This document shows, piece after piece, positions 35,358 through 42,675 of a stretch of DNA of 64,000 bases. The notes under the pieces are model-generated. The model searched no databases. It had not been told where the DNA came from and worked only from the letters and a program-made list of their open reading frames with translations. Position 1 is the first letter of the stretch, and each line of letters starts with the position of its first letter. Source of the stretch: Calditrichota bacterium (GTDB taxonomy: Bacteria > Calditrichota > Calditrichia > Calditrichales > Calditrichaceae); the NCBI GenBank assembly GCA_024278755.1, contig JAJRSO010000063.1, forward strand, positions 1 to 64,000. The letters are read 5' to 3'. A program made the position numbers and the translations under genes.

Positions 35358-36668
35358 TTAATTGTTTTCGGCGCGTTTTGTCCGCTCTTTAAAAATCTTT
35401 CGCCACAGATAGCTCAAAGCCCCGCTGCGTCCAATCAGTAAGGCTGACGCGGCCGCGGAAACAGCGCTAAAAGACGAGTGAAAAATAAGCATGTACATAA
35501 CAAAAACAACCAGTAAAACCTCAATGGAAGTTGCGGCGGTAATGGGTCCGGTACTGCGTTGTACTACTAATTCCGCCCGTTGAAATGAGATCCAAACGGA
35601 AAAAGCAGGCATTAAGATGAGTATCTGAACCGGCAAAAAAGTAAAAATAGCGAGGGATTCGTTTAATCCACTGACACCGGCCATCCAGACATTGATGAGC
35701 GGGCTAAATGCCGTAAGCGCTATTATGGCGCTCACACCGGCAGCTATCATCTGGGCAAAGCGTTTTAATTTGTAATAATTGGCCCGGTTTTCACCCAGCA
35801 AAGAAATCGCCACTTCCTGAAAGGAGAGTCCAAAACTGCGGAAGATGAACACAAACGAATTCACTACCGGCCACACCGCAAGTGATTCCAACGCGTATCT
35901 GCCCTGCCCCATAAAAAACGTAAGCGCCGGCTGGACCACTAGGCTTAGGATAGAAGTCAGAGCCAACGGATAGTAAAATCTTAAAATACCGCGATAGGTT
36001 AAATTCTGAAGCGCAGACGAAGTTTGGGAACCAATGATTTTTAACGCATCCCGAACCATCAGCCGGCTGGCCAGCGCTTCCATCATCACACCGCTGGATA
36101 GAGCCAAAGCGCCGAGCGACGCGCCCGGAACAATTTTAAAGCAATACAAAAAGACGGCTACTGCGGCCATTGAAATTAAACGAATACCCGTCCCGTAAGC
36201 CACCCGCCGTGTAAATCCGTACCGAATAAGAATACCCTGATAAAACCGGCGATAACCGATGGCGCCCGGCCAGACAATTAAAATAACTAAGGCCGGATGA
36301 GTGCGGCGGATGATTTCGGAATCGAGATGCATTAAATCAGAAAGGAAAAAATTAAAAACCGGAGGAAATAACAAAACCATCATCACAGCCGTTATCAGGC
36401 CGTTTAGAATCCAGGTAAAACGGCGTAATTTTTCAAACGTTTGTTTGTTTTGCACCAATGCGGTGGAGGCGCTGAGCATCATAATCACCGGCGCTTCGAC
36501 GATCAGGGCAAAGGCAAAGGCAACCCCGTAAGCAGCCAGATTCAGCTTGGGCTCGGCAAGGCGTGCAATGACAGCGGCAATGAGAGGCCCTTCAACCGAC
36601 ATCATCAGCCAGGTCGCCGAAAGAGGCGCCCATAATCGAAATATTTTTTTGTAGGTTAAAGGGCCCAT
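35358..36668 (-). CDS. MOP-superfamily (MATE/ANKH-like) membrane transporter
   Basis: A 436-residue protein with about twelve hydrophobic spans in two similar halves, fitting the MOP (MATE/flippase) superfamily. The N-terminus (LWAPLSATWLMMSVEGPLI) and the second half (FYYPLALTSILSLVVQPAL) have the repeat-start pattern. The overall feel is closer to the bacterial ANKH-like branch than to classical NorM/DinF, but I am not certain. It may export or flip a small molecule. It begins the STAS and sugar-phosphorylase gene string. Confidence 0.75.
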   Translation of the reverse strand: MGPLTYKKIFRLWAPLSATWLMMSVEGPLIAAVIARLAEPKLNLAAYGVAFAFALIVEAPVIMMLSASTALVQNKQTFEKLRRFTWILNGLITAVMMVLLFPPVFNFFLSDLMHLDSEIIRRTHPALVILIVWPGAIGYRRFYQGILIRYGFTRRVAYGTGIRLISMAAVAVFLYCFKIVPGASLGALALSSGVMMEALASRLMVRDALKIIGSQTSSALQNLTYRGILRFYYPLALTSILSLVVQPALTFFMGQGRYALESLAVWPVVNSFVFIFRSFGLSFQEVAISLLGENRANYYKLKRFAQMIAAGVSAIIALTAFSPLINVWMAGVSGLNESLAIFTFLPVQILILMPAFSVWISFQRAELVVQRSTGPITAATSIEVLLVVFVMYMLIFHSSFSAVSAAASALLIGRSGALSYLWRKIFKERTKRAENN

Positions 36669-36880
36669 GAAATGGTGTTGACGTCCGGTTTATGTCCGTT
36701 AGCAAGCGACAAACTAAGACTTTAAATCCATTTGTGCAAGGAGCGCGCTCGTGCAAAGTTCGAAGATGTGTCATCCCCGAATGCTTTTATCGGGGAACCA
36801 GTTCATAGCTTTATAAAATTAATCTGGATCCGCTTTTCAGGATATTGCAGAACAGTATTTTAAAGAAAGATTCCTCCATA

Positions 36881-36947
36881 AATTTGGACAATGTCCAAAT
36901 TCCCGTTCGGAATGACAGACTTTTTATGTCATTTCGAACGGGAATTT
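36881..36947. repeat. Two adjacent long palindromes, MITE/REP-like
   Basis: First palindrome: AATTTGGACA-a-TGTCCAAATT (36881-36901), perfect 10-bp arms. Second: 21-bp arms at 36897-36917 and 36927-36947 that match at 20 of 21 positions around a 9-nt loop. The two overlap by five bases. The arms hold the 'ttccgaacgggaattt'-type text that is widely repeated in genomes of this phylogenetic range, suggesting a non-autonomous mobile or REP-like element. Confidence 0.75.
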
Positions 36948-37012
36948 CGAAGAAATGAACGAGAAATCCTGAAAACTGCAACACCCTGTTTCGTGGGACT
37001 GACTGTAAAAAG

Positions 37013-37055
37013 GCACTGCGAAGCCTTTGAGGATTAGTACCATTTTAATCTTTAA
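37013..37055 (+). repeat. Dispersed intergenic repeat, fragment
   Basis: The segment GCACTGCGAAGCCTTTGAGG followed by ATTAGTACCATTTTAA matches the 3' block (ctgcgaagcctt..ggattcgtacc) of the dispersed repeat family found at 39.3, 41.4 and 57.8 kb. Confidence 0.55.
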
Positions 37056-37082
37056 AATCTAAAACGTAACCTCTATTTTAAG

Positions 37083-37122
37083 ATAAAAAAAATCCCGCAC
37101 CAAAAAATCAGATGCGGGATTT
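37083..37122 (-). terminator. Rho-independent terminator after the ALDH gene
   Basis: A 10-bp stem AAATCCCGCA/TGCGGGATTT around a 13-nt loop, followed on the minus strand by an eight-T tract. It lies 28 bp past the aldehyde dehydrogenase stop codon. Confidence 0.85.
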
Positions 37123-37149
37123 ATTTTTTAAATTACCTGTCAGGCCGGA

Positions 37150-38691
37150 TTAAATATCAAATTTAATCCCCTGAGCCAAAGGCAGTTCTTTTCCGTAATT
37201 GATGGTATTGGTCTGCCTGCGCATATAGGCTTTCCATGCATCGGAACCGGATTCGCGTCCGCCGCCGGTTTCTTTTTCACCGCCGAAAGCGCCGCCGATT
37301 TCCGCACCGGAAGTTCCGATATTGACATTGGCAATACCACAATCCGATCCGTGATGCGATAGGAAAGCTTCCGCTTCCTGCAGATTATTGGTAAAGATAG
37401 CAGACGACAAGCCCTGAACCACGTCATTATGAATGGCAATGGCATTTTCCACATCACCACTGTATTTAATGAGATACAGGATGGGCGCAAAGGTTTCTTC
37501 CTGCACGATTTCGTAACTGTTTTCGGCTTCAACCACGGTTGGTTTTACATAACAGCCCGATTCATATCCGGCGCCGCTTAAAACCTCGCCGCCATAAAGC
37601 ACATTGCCGCCTTCGGCTTTCACCTTTTCAATAGCGTCCAGATACTGTTGAACCGCACCCGTATCAATCAGCGGCCCCATATGATTTTTTTCATCCAGCG
37701 GGTCCCCGATGCGGATGCCTTTGTAGGCATTCAGAATCGTTTCTTTAACGCGATCGTAGATGGATTCGTGAATGATTAAACGGCGCGTACTGGTGCAGCG
37801 CTGTCCTGCGGTGCCAACCGCGCCAAATACGATGGCCGGTAAAGCCATTTTCAGATCGGCGTCCGGGGTTAAAATAATGGCATTGTTGCCACCCAGCTCC
37901 AGAATATATTTTCCGAGACGGCGGGCAATCACTTCACCGGCATGACGGCCGACACGGGTGGAACCGGTTAAGGAAACCAGCGGAATACGCTTGTCATTTA
38001 AAATCTTTTCGCCGATGGTGGAGCCGCGACCAACCACGAGGTTAAAAACGCCTTCGGGCACATCGTTGTCTTTTAATACGGAGCTGATAATATTTTGCAC
38101 GGCAATCGCTGTCAGCGGCACCTTGGAAGCCGGCTTCCAGATGTTCACATCACCCGCCACGGCGGCAATCATAGCATTCCATGCCCATACGGCTACCGGA
38201 AAATTAAAGGCCGATATGGTCACGACAGGGCCCAGCGGATGGTACTGATCATACATACGGTGGTTGGGCCGTTCGGAGTGCATGGTAAAACCGTATAGCT
38301 GGCGGGACTGTCCCACGGCAAAATCACAGATATCGATCATTTCCTGTACTTCGCCCCAGCCCTCCTGCAGGGATTTCCCCATTTCATAGGAAACCAGAAT
38401 GCCGAGGGGTTCTTTGTATTCGCGTAATTTGTCACCGATCTGACGGACAATTTCACCGCGTTTCGGAGCCGGTACGGTACGCCAGTATTTAAACGCTTCC
38501 TGTGATTTTTTTACGATGTTTTCGTAATCCTCTTCCGAAGCCTGGTACACCGAAGCAATGTGTTTGCCGTCGGCAGGCGATGAAATTTTAAGCATCCCTT
38601 CCGATGTTGTGTTTCCCCACTCCAAACCGGTACAGGCGCCAAAATTTTCGTCTTTTACGCCAAGCGTTTCAAGAACTTTTTTATTAAACAT
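37150..38691 (-). CDS. ALDH7-type aldehyde dehydrogenase (aminoadipate semialdehyde dehydrogenase-like)
   Basis: A 513-residue NAD-dependent aldehyde dehydrogenase. Catalytic Cys in GQRCTSTRR, Glu in LELGGNNA and NAD-site SLTGSTRVG are present. The composition ([32 protein letters not shown]) is typical of ALDH7 (antiquitin/AmaB), which oxidises alpha-aminoadipate semialdehyde in lysine breakdown, and some members act on other aldehydes. The ATG at 38691 has AAAGGAAAG upstream and is preferred over one five codons earlier. It follows an Rrf2 gene by 23 bp and ends at a clear terminator, forming a two-gene operon. Confidence 0.93.
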   Translation of the reverse strand: MFNKKVLETLGVKDENFGACTGLEWGNTTSEGMLKISSPADGKHIASVYQASEEDYENIVKKSQEAFKYWRTVPAPKRGEIVRQIGDKLREYKEPLGILVSYEMGKSLQEGWGEVQEMIDICDFAVGQSRQLYGFTMHSERPNHRMYDQYHPLGPVVTISAFNFPVAVWAWNAMIAAVAGDVNIWKPASKVPLTAIAVQNIISSVLKDNDVPEGVFNLVVGRGSTIGEKILNDKRIPLVSLTGSTRVGRHAGEVIARRLGKYILELGGNNAIILTPDADLKMALPAIVFGAVGTAGQRCTSTRRLIIHESIYDRVKETILNAYKGIRIGDPLDEKNHMGPLIDTGAVQQYLDAIEKVKAEGGNVLYGGEVLSGAGYESGCYVKPTVVEAENSYEIVQEETFAPILYLIKYSGDVENAIAIHNDVVQGLSSAIFTNNLQEAEAFLSHHGSDCGIANVNIGTSGAEIGGAFGGEKETGGGRESGSDAWKAYMRRQTNTINYGKELPLAQGIKFDI

Positions 38692-38714
38692 AATCTTTCC
38701 TTTCATTTAAACAT

Positions 38715-39131
38715 TTATGCTGTTTTATTTATAATAGTTTGAATGGTTATATTTTTCATTTTGTTTTCGATATCCGCTTGAATTTCTAAGAACAAATCAT
38801 TGAAAAAAAAGTTGATTTTTTGAGCGCCGTTATTTTCGGCCGGAATTCCCGTGTGTACATCCAAATGAAAAGCCCGGCGATCTTCCACACCACAGTAAAT
38901 TTCCTGCAAGTCGATTTCGGAGCATTTACGATTCAGTTTAAAGCCGCCGTCTTTTCCTTTAATCGTTTTCACAATGCCCTGTTTTGCCAGGGCGGATAGC
39001 AGGCTGCGCAGTTTGGAGGCATTGACGCCTATGGCGTCGGCAATTTCGGCGCTGGTTTGCACAGAATCCGGTGTTTTTGCCAAACAGCTCAACGCTTTTA
39101 CGGCAGTGGAAAGTTTAGTGGATGCAGACAT
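38715..39131 (-). CDS. Rrf2 family transcriptional regulator
   Basis: A 138-residue winged-helix regulator. The N-terminal pattern (STKLSTAVKALSCLAK), recognition region GVNASKLRSLLSALAKQG and wing KGKDGGFKLNR are typical of Rrf2. The three-cysteine [Fe-S] cluster loop of IscR is absent; the only cysteines are isolated (17, 69 and 79 or thereabouts), so it probably does not bind a cluster in the IscR way. A perfect 17-bp palindrome lies 24 bp upstream of its ATG and is a likely operator. It is cotranscribed with the ALDH gene, which it may control. Confidence 0.9.
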   Translation of the reverse strand: MSASTKLSTAVKALSCLAKTPDSVQTSAEIADAIGVNASKLRSLLSALAKQGIVKTIKGKDGGFKLNRKCSEIDLQEIYCGVEDRRAFHLDVHTGIPAENNGAQKINFFFNDLFLEIQADIENKMKNITIQTIINKTA

Positions 39132-39155
39132 GATTGTATTAAGGATCCATTTGTT

Positions 39156-39172
39156 ATTGTTACTGTAACAAT
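39156..39172. promoter_or_regulatory. Probable Rrf2 operator palindrome
   Basis: ATTGTTACTGTAACAAT, perfect 8-bp arms around one base. It lies 24 bp upstream of the Rrf2 start and 10 bp downstream of a TATAAA box (39183-39188, minus strand), the usual place for a repressor site. Confidence 0.6.
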
Positions 39173-39225
39173 TTAATTAATGTTTATATCAAAAGGCAAA
39201 CTTTTTTTTTGCTATACGTTTTTAA

Positions 39226-39450
39226 AACGCTCTCACGCTGCGAAGCCTTACAGGATTCGTAGCGTCAAAATCTCTACCATCTAAAATCGTTAATCGTTGG
39301 TCTGATTTCTAATTATTAACGATTGTAGAGTAACGAATGACGATTGCGGATTGGCCGGCTGTACCGTCTTCACGAGTCTAAGGACGCAGTGATCCCTTGA
39401 GGTGTGGAAGAAATCTCTGCACTCTGAGTTCGTTTGATTTTCGATTGAAG
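39226..39450 (+). repeat. Dispersed intergenic repeat, copy B
   Basis: Contains GCTGCGAAGCCTTACAGGAT followed by TCGTAGCGTC, then AACGATTG, the core TACCGTCTTCACGAG with CAGTGATCCCTTGA, and GAGTTCGTTTGATTTTCGAT. The same order of blocks appears in copies A and C. Confidence 0.7.
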
Positions 39451-39467
39451 ATAGAAAACGTCTGCTC

Positions 39468-40751
39468 TCAATAACTAATAGAAATGTTGTAACCACCGCC
39501 CCCGCCGCTGCCAAAACGGGAATTAACCACATTTGAATAAATGGATCCAAATGTATAGCTGATGCCAAACGAAGTGAAATAGGAATAGGTGGTGGCCAGT
39601 TCTTTTTGGCGTAGCAACACTTCCTGCTGGTCGGCGCCGCTACGCGCCAGAGCAAGCTGATCGTGGATTCGGGAGATACTTCCCATCAGATGCAGTGAAA
39701 ACCCGCTAAATAACCGCCAGTTAAAGGAGGTAAATAAACTAACCTGGTTTTTGGATAAATCGTGTAAGTACTGCCGGGCGTCAAATGACGTGCTGATACT
39801 TCCCCACGGTTGGGTAACGGCAAGCGTTACGGAAAAATGATGCCGGGTCAGGAACTCATTCTTCTTAAAATAGATGGTCTCCTCATCGTAATCCGTATAA
39901 CTTTCTTGAATTCCATATTCGATTCTCAGCTCCTTGCGGGTAGATTCTGAATAAGGAAAGAGATTGTATTCAATCGCGGCGGAAGTATTATAAGTATGGG
40001 CAATATTACCATAACTTGACTGATAGTACCCGCCAAAAACGCCGGCCGACCAGTGCGCGCCAAGACTCTTTATCACGGAGCCATTCATTCCGCTGCTTTT
40101 TGTGATACTGGTAATAGTCGTATTGCCAAATTCAAACCGGTTTTCACTAAAATTACCCCGGATTTTAAAACGTATCTTCCATTGAGGCGTTACGCGGTTT
40201 GCATAGGCGGAGCCATATAAGGAATAACTGCTGCTTGATTGTTGGCCATTGGCAAAGGTATTGCCCCGCACGCCAAAAACCCAATAATCCCATTTATCCT
40301 TAACTTCCGCCTTTTTTATGGCCGCTTTATATGTAAGTGCAATATCTTTTACAGCGGGCGTCCGGGCCACATAGCGGGCAAGGCCGAGTTTAAGAATCTT
40401 TACTTTCCCTTTGCGTATTTCGTCTTCGGTATTCGTTTTCCCGGAAACAAAATGCAGCGTATCGTCCAGCCCCGTAAAATTTTCTCTGCCGATAAACGTA
40501 AAAGTATATTCCCTGCCCCCGCTGCCCGTACGCTGCCTCGTTACCATTACATGAACCTGGGCTTCCTGCCGGTCACGGACATAATTGACAAACGGCGCTT
40601 CGGTGCGAATATAGTCTTTGTCACAAGAATTGCAATCCAGAAAAATTCGCGGTGCGTCTTTTCGCGTATCAAGACTATCGGAAACATTGTTTTGTGCCAA
40701 AAGTAAAGAGGTGCTTAAAAGCAGAATCAGAAAATATACGTTTAATTTCAT
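39468..40751 (-). CDS. Predicted outer-membrane beta-barrel protein, unknown function
   Basis: A 427-residue exported protein with a signal peptide (residues 1-19, LLLSTSLLLAQN). Residues about 30-140 form a soluble region with CNSCDKDY. From about 150 to the end, alternating aromatic/polar strands of 8-12 residues (WKIRFKIRGNFSENRFEFG; HWSAGVFGGYYQSS) and the C-terminal YNISISY indicate an outer-membrane barrel. I do not recognise the family. The ATG at 40751 gives the signal peptide; longer starts would bury it. The NifX-like gene lies 13 bp upstream, so they are likely cotranscribed. Confidence 0.8.
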   Translation of the reverse strand: MKLNVYFLILLLSTSLLLAQNNVSDSLDTRKDAPRIFLDCNSCDKDYIRTEAPFVNYVRDRQEAQVHVMVTRQRTGSGGREYTFTFIGRENFTGLDDTLHFVSGKTNTEDEIRKGKVKILKLGLARYVARTPAVKDIALTYKAAIKKAEVKDKWDYWVFGVRGNTFANGQQSSSSYSLYGSAYANRVTPQWKIRFKIRGNFSENRFEFGNTTITSITKSSGMNGSVIKSLGAHWSAGVFGGYYQSSYGNIAHTYNTSAAIEYNLFPYSESTRKELRIEYGIQESYTDYDEETIYFKKNEFLTRHHFSVTLAVTQPWGSISTSFDARQYLHDLSKNQVSLFTSFNWRLFSGFSLHLMGSISRIHDQLALARSGADQQEVLLRQKELATTYSYFTSFGISYTFGSIYSNVVNSRFGSGGGGGYNISISY

Positions 40752-40764
40752 TCTTTCTCTGTTT

Positions 40765-41172
40765 TTAGTGGGTTCTCTTTTCATATAGATTCTCAATTTT
40801 ATTTTCCATATAGGCGGTTATGGCTTCTTCAATCCATGAATAGTCGGTTAAAATCACATCCAGCCCGGCGGATTTAAAACTATCGTAGGCCCCGCGGCCC
40901 ATTCCGCCGGCAATGAGCGCTTTACAGTCGGAGATTTCCACAGCCATCTGAGCATGTTTATTCTGCGACGCGGCGTCGGTGCCGTGCGGCGCCTTGTGAT
41001 CGATGGTTTTGTGTTCATGCGTTTCCTCCGGAGCATGGTGCCCTACCCCGCGTTGGCGCATTTCCACATTCGTTATTTTACCCGCTTCAATTTCATATAT
41101 TTTATAATAGCGCGCGCGTCCGAAATGCTGATCTACATAATCGCCGTCACTGGTTACAATTGCTACTTTCAT
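40765..41172 (-). CDS. NifX/NifB-type iron-molybdenum cofactor-binding domain protein
   Basis: A 135-residue protein of the dinitrogenase cofactor-binding family (PF02579; NifX, MTH1175-like). The core beta-alpha fold starts MKVAIVTSDGDYVDQHFGRARYY-like (first 20: MKVAIVTSDGDYVDQHFGRA) and continues ALIAGGMGRGAYDSFK. A histidine-rich loop with seven His between 45 and 73 is inserted. No nif genes are in the window, so binding of a metal or Fe-S cofactor in another context is more likely than nitrogen fixation. A strong GGAGG precedes the ATG, and a palindrome lies 36 bp upstream. Confidence 0.88.
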   Translation of the reverse strand: MKVAIVTSDGDYVDQHFGRARYYKIYEIEAGKITNVEMRQRGVGHHAPEETHEHKTIDHKAPHGTDAASQNKHAQMAVEISDCKALIAGGMGRGAYDSFKSAGLDVILTDYSWIEEAITAYMENKIENLYEKRTH

Positions 41173-41207
41173 TGTTCCTCCACAAAGTATTTATAAAAAT
41201 TAAGCGA

Positions 41208-41224
41208 TAAAGTTATTAACTTTA
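41208..41224. promoter_or_regulatory. Palindrome upstream of the NifX-like gene, candidate operator
   Basis: TAAAGTTATTAACTTTA, perfect 8-bp arms around one base, 36 bp upstream of the NifX-like ATG. The position suits a repressor site; the regulator is unknown. Confidence 0.45.
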
Positions 41225-41299
41225 GATATATCGGTCAAGCAATGAAAATCAAATTTATAGATGGTGACTTCGTACTGGTTAAAATTCTGTTATCTATAA

Positions 41300-41512
41300 A
41301 CGTTAATCGATAACCTGACATTGTTTTTTATAAACGATTGAAAAGTGACGAATGACGGTTGCGGATTGGCAGTTTGTGCCGTTTTCACGAGTCAGAAAGA
41401 CGAAGTGATCCCTTATAACTATTCGTGGATTGCTTGGTCGTCCCATATAACCGATCGCGCTGCAAAGCCTTTTGGTATTCGTATCGTTAAAAAATTTTGT
41501 AGTCTGAGACCG
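41300..41512 (+). repeat. Dispersed intergenic repeat, copy C
   Basis: Contains GTTTGTGCCGTTTTCACGAG, AGACGAAGTGATCCCT, CCATATAACCGATCGCGCTG, CAAAGCCTTTTGGTATTCGT and ATCGTTAAAAA. It is closest to the inverted copy D at 57699-57889. Confidence 0.7.
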
Positions 41513-42316
41513 TTAATTGTTATGAGAAGCTGCCAACTGCACAATGGCCTTAAATTCAGTAGCGCTCCTATCCGCCCGGATTATTCCGGCACCTTTTCTT
41601 CCGCCCCCTTTGCGGCCGCCTCCGCGCATTCCGCCGGACTTCCCTCCGGACATACCGCCACCGCGCATGCTCATGGCGCTGTTTGTCCCCGCAGGTCGTT
41701 TCATTTCTTTTATCTTAAAGGTTATGTTAACGGTATTTTTTTTGTTAATGACCGCGCCATGTCCTCTTTCGCTTTCCGGCACCAACGGCACACTGAATTC
41801 AAAACAAAACAAGCCTTCTTCAACTCCGGAAGCCGCGCTTAAATACCGCACATCGGTCTGGTTTACATTGCGTACCGATCCTTTTAGAAACACATCAAAA
41901 TCCTGTAAAGAAAGAGATAACGGAAAACCCATATTCTGAAATCTGTTCCGATTAAGAGAATCGGTATTCACCCGTTGTCTTCCCTGCGGCCTTATGGACT
42001 GCCTCCGGCCGGAAAAATTAAGGCCGAACTGTTCTTCGTCATCAAACCAGATGTTAAAACCACGACGGTACATCATTTGGGCCAAAGTGGGATCGTTAAA
42101 ACGAAGCATAAGGCTCAGCTTATTCGTATCATTTACCGCACCCAAAACAAAGGGCGGCTTTTTATTAAAAAACAACGGCACATTTTCCCAGTCAGAGGCC
42201 GAGCCGTCTATTTGGATAGCCGTATCAACAATAGTACTCTTAATTTTTGCTTTTGAACAGGCAGAGAGTATCAAGGAAGCAAAAAGCAACAGTGCGAATA
42301 CAATCCGGATTTTCAT
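41513..42316 (-). CDS. Lipoprotein with CBM9-like domain and Gly/Arg-rich tail
   Basis: A 267-residue lipoprotein: signal peptide with lipobox LSAC, mature Cys20. The sequence AIQIDGSASDWENVPLFF at about 34-51 is the typical start of a CBM9-like/DOMON-related beta-sandwich. A low-complexity stretch at 215-244 is rich in GG, M, R and K (MSMRGGGMSGGKSGGMRGGG), after which a last strand follows. It probably resides on the periplasmic or outer face of a membrane. Function is unknown. The ATG at 42316 has GGAG 6 nt upstream and is preferred to the longer frame, which would hide the signal peptide. Confidence 0.8.
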   Translation of the reverse strand: MKIRIVFALLLFASLILSACSKAKIKSTIVDTAIQIDGSASDWENVPLFFNKKPPFVLGAVNDTNKLSLMLRFNDPTLAQMMYRRGFNIWFDDEEQFGLNFSGRRQSIRPQGRQRVNTDSLNRNRFQNMGFPLSLSLQDFDVFLKGSVRNVNQTDVRYLSAASGVEEGLFCFEFSVPLVPESERGHGAVINKKNTVNITFKIKEMKRPAGTNSAMSMRGGGMSGGKSGGMRGGGRKGGGRKGAGIIRADRSATEFKAIVQLAASHNN

Positions 42317-42675
42317 TTTTTCTCCATTTTTTTTATTTTGCCTTTTTTCAGGCAAACAGAGTGCCAGCCAAATTCGGCACGTCATCCACTGTTTTCCGGA
42401 ATTAGATTACAGCGAATTCGGCAAAAGAGTCGGAAACATGGAACAGAATCGCCCGAACGGTCGTTAATGAAGGCATTCGTTTTTAAGGCGATCGGCTTGA
42501 ATCTTTAAGTCCGGCAACTTAAACTCTTATTATTGTATCTTTTATATTTAATCTGCCGGATTTATTCGGATGAAAAGCGTATCGAAACATTCAAAATCCG
42601 TTTCACTGGATTCCGGATAATGCTTAAAAAGATATAATTTTTAAAATCATTCAATAAAATCAGAAAGGATATCCC
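42317..42675. other. Divergent intergenic region
   Basis: About 360 bp separating the lipoprotein gene (minus) from the prolyl oligopeptidase gene (plus). A candidate promoter for the latter lies at 42611-42638. No gene is evident. Confidence 0.45.
42611..42638 (+). promoter_or_regulatory. Candidate promoter of the prolyl oligopeptidase gene
   Basis: TTCCGG, a 16-nt spacer and a perfect TATAAT box, 37 bp upstream of the ATG. The -35 is weak. Confidence 0.4.

Larger units (their letters stand above)
36669..37149. other. Intergenic region with palindromes and repeat fragment
   Basis: About 480 bp between the transporter and ALDH genes. It contains two long palindromes (36881-36947), a fragment of the dispersed repeat near 37013-37055, a GTCATCCCCGAATGCTTTTATCGGGG hairpin-like phrase near 36770-36796 and the ALDH terminator. 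No gene is evident. Confidence 0.5.
39132..39467. other. Intergenic region: Rrf2 operator and repeat copy B
   Basis: This gap holds the palindrome upstream of the Rrf2 gene and a copy of the dispersed repeat (about 39226-39450). No gene is present. Confidence 0.5.
41173..41512. other. Intergenic region: palindrome and repeat copy C
   Basis: This gap contains the palindrome at 41208-41224 and copy C of the dispersed repeat (about 41300-41512), which reaches the stop codon of the following lipoprotein gene. No gene is present. Confidence 0.5.

Noticed and set aside
40765-41172. NifX-like gene as evidence of nitrogen fixation
   Set aside because: No nifHDK, nifB or nifEN genes accompany it, and the domain is common in non-fixing bacteria.
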